A stretch of DNA of 64,000 nucleotides, taken from assembly GCA_944320785.1 (NCBI GenBank), contig CALUIR010000002.1, positions 1 through 64,000 on the forward strand, read 5' to 3'. The DNA comes from an uncultured Bacteroidaceae bacterium (GTDB taxonomy: Bacteria; Bacteroidota; Bacteroidia; Bacteroidales; Bacteroidaceae). The translations under genes were made by a program, and so were the position numbers. Shown here piece by piece: positions 8,158 through 16,025 of the stretch. Every line of letters starts with the position of its first letter. Within the stretch, counting starts at the first letter, position 1. The notes beneath the pieces were generated by a model. The model was not told the DNA's origin. It saw nothing but the letters and a program-made list of their open reading frames with translations, and did not search any database.

Positions 8158-8174
8158 ACGGTTCACAACCGTCC
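8146..8174. other. Palindrome spanning two converging stop codons
   Basis: An inverted repeat (GGATGGCTGTGAAC, then G, then GTTCACAACCGTCC) with two mismatches per arm covers the stop codons of the epimerase and luxR genes, which are only 5 bp apart. It may act as a compact bidirectional terminator or mRNA end-protecting hairpin. No T tract follows. Confidence 0.55.
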
Positions 8175-8777
8175 TTCAATGTCCTGCAACTTCACCAGCT
8201 TGTTGACAATGGCATAAATGGCCAGTCCTGCCGGGCTGTGTATCTGCAACTTCCGGGCAATGTTCCGCCGGTGCGTAATGACGGTATGGATGGACAAAAA
8301 GAGTTTCTCGGCGATTGCCTTGTTGGTCATCCCTTTCACCACGCAAACGATGATCTCACGCTCCCGCTGGCTCAAGGCTTCAGGCTCCACCGGCTGTTCC
8401 ACCTCCAAAGGCACATGCTGCAACGCGTTCAATTTGCCGGACAGGCTTTCTGCCGTCTCATAAATGGAAATCCGCTCATCATAATCTTCCAGCAATGAGG
8501 CATCCACCACCGAACATAACAAGGCCATGTATTTCGTGTGCGCTGCCGGATAGGCTTCTTTGAACGCTGCCAGGTCAAACCATCCGCCGAACGACGGGTT
8601 CACCACCAACAAGTCCGCCCGCTGCATGCGGAAACATTCATTCAGCATCTCCATGGTTCCCACTTCTACCGGGTGGATGTTCCATCCCGGAAGATGCCTC
8701 AACAGGCTGGCAATCCCGCTTCGGACGATAACCGATGTCTCAGCAATGACAATCCGCAACGGTTCACTGCTTTTCAT
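8163..8777 (-). CDS. LuxR-type response regulator transcription factor
   Basis: A 204-residue protein with a degenerate receiver-like N-terminal domain (about 1-125) and a C-terminal LuxR/GerE helix-turn-helix (about 135-195; LSQREREIIVCVVKG and SIHTVITHRRNIARKL). The receiver part begins with IVIAETSVIVRSGIASLL, which resembles receiver domains, but the phospho-acceptor Asp position (LLVVNPSFGG) carries Asn-Pro, so it may not be phosphorylated. It overlaps the hemerythrin gene by 14 bp and is transcribed with it. A likely job is to respond to oxygen or iron state sensed with the hemerythrin protein; that is inference. Confidence 0.88.
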   Translation of the reverse strand: MKSSEPLRIVIAETSVIVRSGIASLLRHLPGWNIHPVEVGTMEMLNECFRMQRADLLVVNPSFGGWFDLAAFKEAYPAAHTKYMALLCSVVDASLLEDYDERISIYETAESLSGKLNALQHVPLEVEQPVEPEALSQREREIIVCVVKGMTNKAIAEKLFLSIHTVITHRRNIARKLQIHSPAGLAIYAIVNKLVKLQDIEGRL

Positions 8778-9480
8778 TGCCCTTCACCTCCCTTTCTAAT
8801 TTGCGCACAACAGGTATGAACATGTAATCCTCTACCTTGCAATGCATCGCCAAATCCGCCTCGCAATTGTATATGTCGAAAAGCACGGCATTCAGCAGAT
8901 TGGTGTCCCGCTTGGCGGGATAATATTTGATGATGATGTTCTTCAATTCCGTCAGCTTGGCTTCTATCTGGTCGTGCCTCCGCGCAAAGATGCTGATTTG
9001 GTATGGCGGCAAATCCGCCTCTTTCCGCAACAAAGCCTCCACATAGGCGAAAACCACCTTGTCCTCATAGTCCATGTGCTTCCGGACTTCAGCGGCATAT
9101 TCATCGAAAAACTTCAGTATCAAGAAAGCCACCTCGTTGGACGACGAACAGTCTATCGCCTCTATCAGCTTGCGGCGGATGGCCGGCAGATTGAAATCCA
9201 AGAAATAAACATGCGCACGCTTCAGGTAACTCATCAAGGAAACGACAGAAACGCCATCACCTTCATCGTCAAGGCTGGAACGGTCTTCCTCCACAAAATT
9301 GACCACAGCCAGAAAGGTGTTGCAATCCACCTCATGCTGCGCACAGACTTCTTTCACCGTCTTGTCGCCAAATCCCAACGGCAAGCCAAAACGGCTTAAG
9401 ACCATCAGCAACGAATAGTTGCTGCAAATCAAATCGCTCATCTTGTCTGTCTCCTTATACGGCCGGTCGTTCATATGCAT
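8764..9480 (-). CDS. Hemerythrin HHE-domain protein
   Basis: A 238-residue cytoplasmic four-helix protein. His/Glu pairs typical of di-iron hemerythrins are seen: a first His in RAHVYFLDFN, HMDYED, RRHDQIEAKL and HCKVEDYMFIP. Such domains bind a di-iron centre and sense or store oxygen or NO, or repair Fe-S clusters (as in RIC/YtfE). The start MHMNDRPYKETDKM was kept because the KETDKM stretch looks like part of the family N terminus. It overlaps the downstream luxR gene and forms a two-gene unit divergent from flavodoxin. Confidence 0.88.
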   Translation of the reverse strand: MHMNDRPYKETDKMSDLICSNYSLLMVLSRFGLPLGFGDKTVKEVCAQHEVDCNTFLAVVNFVEEDRSSLDDEGDGVSVVSLMSYLKRAHVYFLDFNLPAIRRKLIEAIDCSSSNEVAFLILKFFDEYAAEVRKHMDYEDKVVFAYVEALLRKEADLPPYQISIFARRHDQIEAKLTELKNIIIKYYPAKRDTNLLNAVLFDIYNCEADLAMHCKVEDYMFIPVVRKLEREVKGNEKQ

Positions 9481-9687
9481 TTTTTATGCAAAGGAACGCT
9501 TTCGCCCCAACAAGGGCAATCACCATTTATAGGTATTCTGCCAAGGCTGCATCACCATAAATAATTACCCGCCCACAAACAAGCATCACCAAAAATGATG
9601 GCAAGAGGCTGCAAATTAACCACTAATAGGGATTTCACAAACGGAATGGCAACGCTACTTTTGCAACAAATCATAAAACCAACGATT
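9481..9687. promoter_or_regulatory. Divergent regulatory region between hemerythrin and flavodoxin genes
   Basis: About 207 bp. The flavodoxin -7 box TACTTTTG lies at 9656-9663, 25 bp before the ATG at 9688. On the minus strand TTCCTTTG (9488-9495), one base off consensus, lies just before the hemerythrin gene. A block at 9530-9551 (TAGGTATTCTG followed by AAGGCTGCA after two bases) resembles one at 17454-17473 upstream of the porin operon. Confidence 0.6.
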
Positions 9688-10191
9688 ATGAAAAAGATTG
9701 GAATATTCTATGGTTCCACCACCGGGACAACAGAAGCAATAGCGCGTGCTATTGCAAGCAAACTGGATGTAGGCAGCAACGATGTGCATGATGCAGCCAA
9801 ACTGACCGCAGAACTTGCCGGGCAATACGACATGCTCATCTTAGGAAGCTCCACATGGGGCGACGGCGAATTGCAGGATGATTGGCATGATGCCGTCAAA
9901 GTGCTGAAAGGCATGAACCTGGCAGGCAAGTGCATCGCCTTGTTTGGATGCGGCGACTCAGCATCATACAGCGACACGTTCTGCGACGCCATGGGCATCC
10001 TGCATGAGGAACTGCAAGGGACAGGATGCCAATTCTGCGGCGCAGTGGATGCAGACGGCTACACGTTTGACAGTTCCAAAGCAGTGGCCGATGGCCAATT
10101 CGTGGGGCTGGCACTGGATGAGGCCAATGAAAGCGACCTGACAGACGGGCGGATAGACGCATGGATAAAGACCTTGTGCAACCAGAACTGA
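9688..10191 (+). CDS. fldA: Flavodoxin (long-chain type)
   Basis: A 167-residue FMN electron carrier. The FMN phosphate loop is seen at the N terminus as GSTTGTTEAIA, with the isoalloxazine-binding loops SSTWGDGELQDDW and GCGDSASYSDTFCDA. It replaces ferredoxin when iron is short in many bacteria. The ATG at 9688 follows a -7 box by 25 bp; an earlier in-frame ATG at 9595 precedes the promoter and is unlikely. Its stop codon is 1 bp before the DUF2023 gene, so they form an operon that ends at the terminator at 10563-10602. Confidence 0.95.
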   Translation: MKKIGIFYGSTTGTTEAIARAIASKLDVGSNDVHDAAKLTAELAGQYDMLILGSSTWGDGELQDDWHDAVKVLKGMNLAGKCIALFGCGDSASYSDTFCDAMGILHEELQGTGCQFCGAVDADGYTFDSSKAVADGQFVGLALDEANESDLTDGRIDAWIKTLCNQN

Positions 10192-10192
10192 C

Positions 10193-10543
10193 ATGGCACA
10201 CAGACCGACCGTACCGGGAGAAATCCGAATATTCCTGAACCACTTGTATGAGTTCAAGAAAGGCATCCGAAACATGGTATTGCACACCATGAACAAAGAA
10301 TACGAAACGTTTGCCGTCCAAAGGCTGAAAAGCCAGAACATCGGCTACTTGGTGCAACCGGTCGATCGCAGCAAAATCAACCTGTACTTCGGAAAAAAAG
10401 AGTGCCTGAACGTGGTGAAGCTGCTGATGGACCGCCCGTTGAACCTGCTCACGCCAGAGGAGGACTTCATCGTGGGTGCCATGCTCGGATATGACATCTG
10501 CCAGCAATGCAAACGGTTCTGTGGGAAAAAGATGAGTGCTTGA
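10193..10543 (+). CDS. DUF2023 family protein
   Basis: A 116-residue soluble protein matching the family I know as DUF2023 (LNHLYEFKKGIRNMVLHT near the N terminus, LTPEEDFIVGAMLGYDICQQCKRFC near the C terminus). The family is often found next to flavodoxin genes, as here with a 1-bp gap. The C-terminal CQQCKRFC cluster of three cysteines could bind a metal or Fe-S cluster; that is inference. No biochemical role is known to me. It may be a flavodoxin partner or a sensor of the same stress. Confidence 0.85.
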   Translation: MAHRPTVPGEIRIFLNHLYEFKKGIRNMVLHTMNKEYETFAVQRLKSQNIGYLVQPVDRSKINLYFGKKECLNVVKLLMDRPLNLLTPEEDFIVGAMLGYDICQQCKRFCGKKMSA

Positions 10544-10562
10544 TTGGTTTTTAAATGAGTGG

Positions 10563-10602
10563 AACGGGGAAGGAGCCTGCAGGCATCCTTCCCCGTTTTT
10601 TT
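10563..10602 (+). terminator. Intrinsic terminator after flavodoxin-DUF2023
   Basis: Perfect 12-bp stem (AACGGGGAAGGA / TCCTTCCCCGTT) with an 11-base loop and a run of seven T. It ends the plus-strand operon 20 bp past the DUF2023 stop. Confidence 0.9.
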
Positions 10603-10628
10603 CCTCCTTGAAGCGCACCGGCGGAGAT

Positions 10629-12854
10629 TCAGGCATAACTGTGCATGCCGCCCAGCAAGAAGTTGACCCCGAAATACGTGACCAACACCGCCAAGAATGC
10701 AAATATGGCAAACAAATGAAAGGACATGGGACGGCGGAAACAAGGCAAAGAAGAGACATGGAAAGCCGAAGCATAGACCAGCAAGGTAATCAAAGCCCAC
10801 ACTTCTTTCGGATCCCAGCCCCAATAACGCCCCCACGACACATTCGCCCATACCGCTCCAATGAAAATGCCTGCCGCCAACAGGAACACAGCCGGATACA
10901 ACAAGATGCGGCTCACGACCTGCAAGCGGACAACCTGTTCGGAAGCATTGCCCAGGCCATTCAGCACAACAGCCGTCACCCCATTCAACATCATGAAAGC
11001 AAACAAGGCATAGGCCAGCATGATGGCCATGACATGCACACTGAGCAAAGGGGAAGAAAGCACCGGCATCAAAGGCGTGATCTGGGGAGATGACTCTCCC
11101 ATCATGGCCACCAACAGCGCGAAACCGGCCACCATGAAAGCAAATGCCCGCACCATCGCAAAACGCCTCCGCAAAAAGAATGCAAGCAGGCAGGAACACC
11201 AAGCCATGAATTGCATGGTCTCAAAGCCGTTAGACAGAGGAAGGTGTCCGCCCGCATAGCCGCGAAACGCCAACATGGCAGTGAGATAAACAAAAACGAA
11301 CGCCAGCAGCACATCCAACAAACGGGGCAGCCAACGGAAAGGAAACCGCCGCGCCACCATGCGGAAGCAATAGAAAACAAATGCCAGCAACCCCACAGCA
11401 AGGCAAAACATGGCAAGCAGGCGGCCGTTGCTGAAACGGTTATACCATTTCTCGGCCTGAAAACGTGAGGCAGAGGGCAACACGCCGCCGGCAACCTTCT
11501 GCTGGTAAGCCCGCAACTTGCCCACCAATTCCACCACTTCATCGTAACGCTTCTCTGCTACCTTCTCCCCCACATAACCCATCCATTTCCGGACAAAGAC
11601 CCGTTCATCGGACGGCATGTCGTAGGGCAGGCGGTCCGCAAGAGAATACCATGCAAGCTGCCCGTCCTCTCGGTTGCAATAAGGATAAATCGCCCACAAG
11701 CTGCCCGTACCCGCCATGCAGGCAAGGCTGAAGGCTTCATTGGCCGCATCCCATGCACGCCGCACGCCGGCATTGGATGCATCACGCACGGATTTCTTCA
11801 ATTTGTACCCATCCGCCCCGGCAAAATCCACCAAACGTGCATAAACACCTTCAATGCCCAGCAACTCCCTTATCTTCTTTTCACGGACACGGATGACCGG
11901 TTCTTCCTTCCAATCATCGTAAAAGAAGAACCATCCTGTCAGCACTTGCTCGGAAGTGAAACCTTTGTAAGAGGGCTTGCCATACAGCTTGACCGTAAAA
12001 TCGCGAGCCAACGTCTGAAGCGGGCAGATGCGCCCGTTGCAGTAAACGTGCAAATCCCCAAAAGCACCGGCTACCTGCTTCGGAAGGACTTGCGGCAACG
12101 ATTCTGCAGGAAGGCAAGACGGAAGCAGGGAAAATCCGGCAACAAGCGCAACTTTGGCCAACAAAGGATGGTGCAACAACCGGCGGAAAGCACTGTCGCG
12201 CCAAAAGAAAAAGACAAGCATGGAACACAACAAGGAGGCATAGCCCGCATAGGTCACGGCAATGCCCCACGGGTCGCACGAAACGGAAAGCGTCACCCCG
12301 TTGCCGTCATCATCATATCGGGATTGATAGAAACGATAATTCCGGAAAATGAAAACATGGTTCATGGACACCTCGCCTTCCAAACGGTTGCCGTCAGCAT
12401 CTTCCACCACAACGTGGCTGACATAATCCATCGGCGTGGAAGTTCCCGGATAACGAAGCAACCGGAAATCCTTTAAAGAAATCTGGAAAGGAAACGGGCT
12501 GCTCCCTCCGCCAGACAGCAAGAACCGGCAGGCAGGCGGGGCATCGCGGCGCAGATGGACGCTGCCTTGCATGCCCCACACATAAGTAATGAAAGCACCG
12601 GCCAAAACCAGCAGGAACGACAAATGCAACATCGCGACAGGCAGATGCCGGAAAACGCCCCGCCGAAACAAATAGAAAACGGAAAACAAGGCCAGAAAGG
12701 CCCACAAAGCGACAAAAACCGGCGATGAATAAATCCAACGAACCACAAAAGAGGTGCCTTGCAGTTTCTCCAAGACCGTGGCTGCCGCCAGCACTGCAAC
12801 CAACAACCCAGCAAGGCCAAAAGACATGCATTTCAAGAAATTCATCTTGCACAT
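10629..12854 (-). CDS. ResB-CcsA fusion, cytochrome c biogenesis (system II)
   Basis: A 741-residue membrane protein that exports heme and attaches it to CxxCH motifs of periplasmic cytochromes. The N-terminal part has ResB-like membrane helices (about 5-30, 40-62, 70-92) and a periplasmic region. The C-terminal third is CcsA-like, with at least six helices and the heme-handling tryptophan motif WGRYWGWDPKEVW at about residue 675. It is the last gene after porin, imelysin and di-heme oxidoreductase, so a dedicated role in maturing that two-heme protein is likely. A terminator-like hairpin at 12871-12913 sits between it and the oxidoreductase gene and may lower its expression. Confidence 0.9.
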   Translation of the reverse strand: MCKMNFLKCMSFGLAGLLVAVLAAATVLEKLQGTSFVVRWIYSSPVFVALWAFLALFSVFYLFRRGVFRHLPVAMLHLSFLLVLAGAFITYVWGMQGSVHLRRDAPPACRFLLSGGGSSPFPFQISLKDFRLLRYPGTSTPMDYVSHVVVEDADGNRLEGEVSMNHVFIFRNYRFYQSRYDDDGNGVTLSVSCDPWGIAVTYAGYASLLCSMLVFFFWRDSAFRRLLHHPLLAKVALVAGFSLLPSCLPAESLPQVLPKQVAGAFGDLHVYCNGRICPLQTLARDFTVKLYGKPSYKGFTSEQVLTGWFFFYDDWKEEPVIRVREKKIRELLGIEGVYARLVDFAGADGYKLKKSVRDASNAGVRRAWDAANEAFSLACMAGTGSLWAIYPYCNREDGQLAWYSLADRLPYDMPSDERVFVRKWMGYVGEKVAEKRYDEVVELVGKLRAYQQKVAGGVLPSASRFQAEKWYNRFSNGRLLAMFCLAVGLLAFVFYCFRMVARRFPFRWLPRLLDVLLAFVFVYLTAMLAFRGYAGGHLPLSNGFETMQFMAWCSCLLAFFLRRRFAMVRAFAFMVAGFALLVAMMGESSPQITPLMPVLSSPLLSVHVMAIMLAYALFAFMMLNGVTAVVLNGLGNASEQVVRLQVVSRILLYPAVFLLAAGIFIGAVWANVSWGRYWGWDPKEVWALITLLVYASAFHVSSLPCFRRPMSFHLFAIFAFLAVLVTYFGVNFLLGGMHSYA

Positions 12855-12870
12855 AACCCTATCCCATCAC

Positions 12871-12913
12871 AAAAAACGCCGCCCCGGCGCGGCAAACAAC
12901 CCGCCGGGGCGGC
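12871..12913 (-). terminator. Intrinsic terminator or attenuator between di-heme gene and ccsA
   Basis: A 12-bp G+C stem (GCCGCCCCGGCG / CGCCGGGGCGGC) followed on the minus strand by GTTTTTTG. It lies inside the presumed operon, 17 bp before the ccsA start, so it probably gives partial read-through. Confidence 0.8.
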
Positions 12914-12928
12914 AAACAAGCTGCTACC

Positions 12929-14602
12929 TTATATGGAATCAATGAACTTGACCACGGCATCACGGTCTTCCTTCGACAGTTTGCGAAATTCCACAATTTG
13001 CTCGTAAGCATCGCTCTCCACACTTGTCCCATGCCACATGATGGCTTCCAATGTGGTCCGTGCGCGGCAATCGTGCAAACGGTCGGCATATTCAGCACCC
13101 GTGCAACGCTGGTGCATCCCGCGCCCCCACAAGGGCGTGGTGCGGCACCAACCTGTGCGAATGTCATTCTGCATATGCAATTTGTGCTGCACCATATCGG
13201 TGTAAGGCCATATCTTCTGGTTCGGATAACGCGGCAATTGAGCGGCCTTGTCGCCAACGAAAAACCGGGCAGGGTCACGGATTTCATCATTGCCCGTCGT
13301 CCAAGACGGCTTGTGGCAATACGTGCAATTCAACTGTTCAAACAACTCTTTGCCACGAAGCACTTGCGGATCGTCCACATTGCGGGCAGCAGGCACAGCC
13401 AAGCCCCGGTGCCATACCATCAAATCAATGTAGTCCTGGTCGGACACTTCCACATCAAGTTCCTTGGATGTGAGGTAATTATAAATGTTCTGCTCCTCAT
13501 CATATGTGCCATCCGCCTTTTGGATATGCCAGTCTGCATGGCTCCTGTCCGGGTCAACCTGCTCAATATAATCACGGAAACCGGCCTGCACATCCGCATC
13601 CTGCGACGAGTAAAGGGCGTATGTCCCTGCTCCATCCAAATAGTGGAAGCGGCGGTCACTGCGCGTGGCATTCGTAATGTTCCAAAAAGCATTGGCACCG
13701 GCAGCATCCTGCAACGGCCCGCGGCTCAAAGCATACGTGTAGCGATAAGGGTACTTCGTCCCATCGCCGCCCTGCGCCGTGTTTGCATATTGGCCAGTCC
13801 AGTTCCCGTTGGCAAAGATGTTCGGGTTCAAACCGTTTTTCAGGAACCCGTCTTGCTCCTGTTTCGCATATTCGGCTTTCAAGTCCTCATCACTGATGGC
13901 ATCCAGCAAACCGGTCCCGTAAATGCCGATGGTGGACTCCAGACGGACTTCATAATTGCCCACATTGTAGCCTTTGCCGGCAACATAAATGGCCTCCAAA
14001 GGAATGTCCACTTCCGGGTAACGCAACTGATAGGTCTCTCCATCAGGGAACCTGTTGCCCCACTCATCGGTATATTCATGCCACGAAAGCATGATTTTGC
14101 TCTCATCCAACGGATTCTTGAACGGGGCTACCGCATGCGTTTGGGGCATGCCTGCCAGCCAAGGCACATAAGCATTGGTCGCAGGGTCGTAAACGACCAG
14201 CAAATACCCGTTGCCAATTTCGTTGGTATTGAATGAGCCTGCGGGCTGGCTTTGCCCATGGCCGTAACCCGGATGGCAATGTTGGCAGGAGGTCCGGATG
14301 TAAACAGGTCCCAAGCCATGGCGCATGCCTTCAAAATTAGACGTGTAAGGCTTCTCAAAGAATTGTTCCCCACGGTTGAAGGAAGCCGTCATTGTGGCAT
14401 CGGCATCAACAACCGGCGTAGGGTCTTCAAAAGCAGTGGAAGATGTGTTGAACGTGGTTCCCAGTTCACCTCCCGTATAGTACCATTCCGGCAATTCGGC
14501 AGTCCCGCCATTGCCTCCGTTACCTCCGTTGCCTGGTTCGTCGTCGCTGCAAGCCGACAAACCAAGCATTAGAAATGCAATCAGATAAAAATGTTTCTTC
14601 AT
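12929..14602 (-). CDS. Di-heme oxidoreductase (DUF1111-type), lipoprotein
   Basis: A 557-residue periplasmic or surface lipoprotein. The signal peptide MKKHFYLIAFLMLGLSAC ends in a lipobox with Cys18. Two heme c sites are visible: TSCQHCHPG (residues 106-110) and NCTYCHKPSW in the C-terminal third. A Gly/Asn linker follows the lipid anchor. It belongs to the di-heme thiol oxidoreductase / DUF1111 group, related to di-heme peroxidases. The start at 14602 gives a standard signal peptide; a longer reading from 14635 does not. It lies after imelysin and before ccsA, which fits co-maturation. Confidence 0.88.
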   Translation of the reverse strand: MKKHFYLIAFLMLGLSACSDDEPGNGGNGGNGGTAELPEWYYTGGELGTTFNTSSTAFEDPTPVVDADATMTASFNRGEQFFEKPYTSNFEGMRHGLGPVYIRTSCQHCHPGYGHGQSQPAGSFNTNEIGNGYLLVVYDPATNAYVPWLAGMPQTHAVAPFKNPLDESKIMLSWHEYTDEWGNRFPDGETYQLRYPEVDIPLEAIYVAGKGYNVGNYEVRLESTIGIYGTGLLDAISDEDLKAEYAKQEQDGFLKNGLNPNIFANGNWTGQYANTAQGGDGTKYPYRYTYALSRGPLQDAAGANAFWNITNATRSDRRFHYLDGAGTYALYSSQDADVQAGFRDYIEQVDPDRSHADWHIQKADGTYDEEQNIYNYLTSKELDVEVSDQDYIDLMVWHRGLAVPAARNVDDPQVLRGKELFEQLNCTYCHKPSWTTGNDEIRDPARFFVGDKAAQLPRYPNQKIWPYTDMVQHKLHMQNDIRTGWCRTTPLWGRGMHQRCTGAEYADRLHDCRARTTLEAIMWHGTSVESDAYEQIVEFRKLSKEDRDAVVKFIDSI

Positions 14603-14723
14603 ATCCATAAATAACTTGTCCGTTAATAAATCCATGTCACGCTATCCATAATCCAAGGGGACACAACCACCCGCCCCGTGGGACGGATGCCTGCATCCCT
14701 CTGCCCTCTGCATGCACGCCCCA

Positions 14724-15992
14724 TTAATGGTTGGCCTGCAAAAGAGCCTTCACCTCATCAAAGATGTCGTTCATCACATTGCAGGCATCAATGGCATCTT
14801 CATTGACAGAACTGTATTCCGCAGCCCCGCATGTGTAAGCAAATGGTTCGTCCATCAAAGAAATCTTGTCATAAGCATCTTGGATGGCCGCCTTCACACG
14901 ATTGTCAAGGTCTGCGTCCAACGTGGCAATATAGCTGCTCAACGTGTGGACAGGCACTTGTATGGTTCCATCCACTGAAGGAGAACCTTGGTAGGCGTTG
15001 CGGATGCTTACGATGTTGCCAAGGAAATCCCGGATGCTGTTCAGGCTGTAAGGCGATTCGATGTAGTTCGGGTCATATTCCATGCCGCCTGAAGCAAGCC
15101 CTTTCCCCGTAGGATTGCCTATCTTGATATTTCCAACCTCGTTGGCAATGTTTTGGATGCCCGCCGTGATGATGTCGTACATCACGTCAAGGTAGTTCAC
15201 GTATTCGCTGCCAGCCTGCCCTGCGTTTTTGATGCGTTCACCAAAATTGATGCCTTTGTCCATCTCCGTTTCAGTCAGGATGTCCTGTTTCTCGGCCGTC
15301 ACGTTTTCAGTCCCCGCCCAGCAAGCTTCCAGCAGGATGCACTGGTTACGCAAATCAGCAGCCAAGCCTACCAAATAGTTCAGTTCCTCTGTCGTATAGT
15401 TCAAATGATGAGCCACACTGGTGGAATTGGCCGTTGCATTGCCATCGGCCGTAGTGTTCGTCAGTTCGAACAAAAGGTATTCTATCGCATGGAAGCCTTG
15501 CAAAGCATATCCAAGGTAGTTGCCCACATAAACGCCTTCATCGTCCATCTGTGCCATTTGGGCAGGATTGTTCAAAAGAGCGTCCATCCCGATTTGGTCC
15601 AAAGGCCATGAATCAATGTGCGGATCGACATAATAGTCCCCGGCAGGGCCAAACAACCAAGCTTCGCTTTTTTCCCAATAATCGCGGGCGAGTTTCCACG
15701 CCTCACCTGCCGCCTCTACGTCAGCCGTAGCTAATGTGCCATCCGCTTTCTTTTGACGAATATCTATGCACAATGAATGAAGCTCCATCGCTGCATCGGC
15801 CATTCCTTTATAAGTAGGCACCACGGTCATGTCCACATAGTCGGCAATCACATCTTTCAATGCCTGCTCCTGCGGCGTCAATTCACCGCTGCCCCCGGTG
15901 CCGGGATCATTCTCATCGTCGCATGCTGCGACACCCATGCCCATCATGGCCGTCATGGCCACATAGAGCGGAAATCTCAAATACTTGTTCAT
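14724..15992 (-). CDS. Imelysin family (M75-like) lipoprotein
   Basis: A 422-residue lipoprotein with signal peptide ending GMGVAACDDE (lipobox). It carries the imelysin signature GFHAIEYLLF (GxHxxE), the motif shared with EfeO and IrpA proteins of iron uptake. The fold is a duplicated helical bundle at the outer face of the membrane or in the periplasm. Peptidase activity is doubtful for the family; metal binding by the His/Glu motif is more likely. It is 33 bp after the porin gene and is followed by the di-heme oxidoreductase. Together this suggests an iron- or metal-related import system; the substrate is not known. Confidence 0.9.
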   Translation of the reverse strand: MNKYLRFPLYVAMTAMMGMGVAACDDENDPGTGGSGELTPQEQALKDVIADYVDMTVVPTYKGMADAAMELHSLCIDIRQKKADGTLATADVEAAGEAWKLARDYWEKSEAWLFGPAGDYYVDPHIDSWPLDQIGMDALLNNPAQMAQMDDEGVYVGNYLGYALQGFHAIEYLLFELTNTTADGNATANSTSVAHHLNYTTEELNYLVGLAADLRNQCILLEACWAGTENVTAEKQDILTETEMDKGINFGERIKNAGQAGSEYVNYLDVMYDIITAGIQNIANEVGNIKIGNPTGKGLASGGMEYDPNYIESPYSLNSIRDFLGNIVSIRNAYQGSPSVDGTIQVPVHTLSSYIATLDADLDNRVKAAIQDAYDKISLMDEPFAYTCGAAEYSSVNEDAIDACNVMNDIFDEVKALLQANH

Positions 15993-16025
15993 ATCCTATA
16001 CAATTTAATGATGATAAATACCTGC

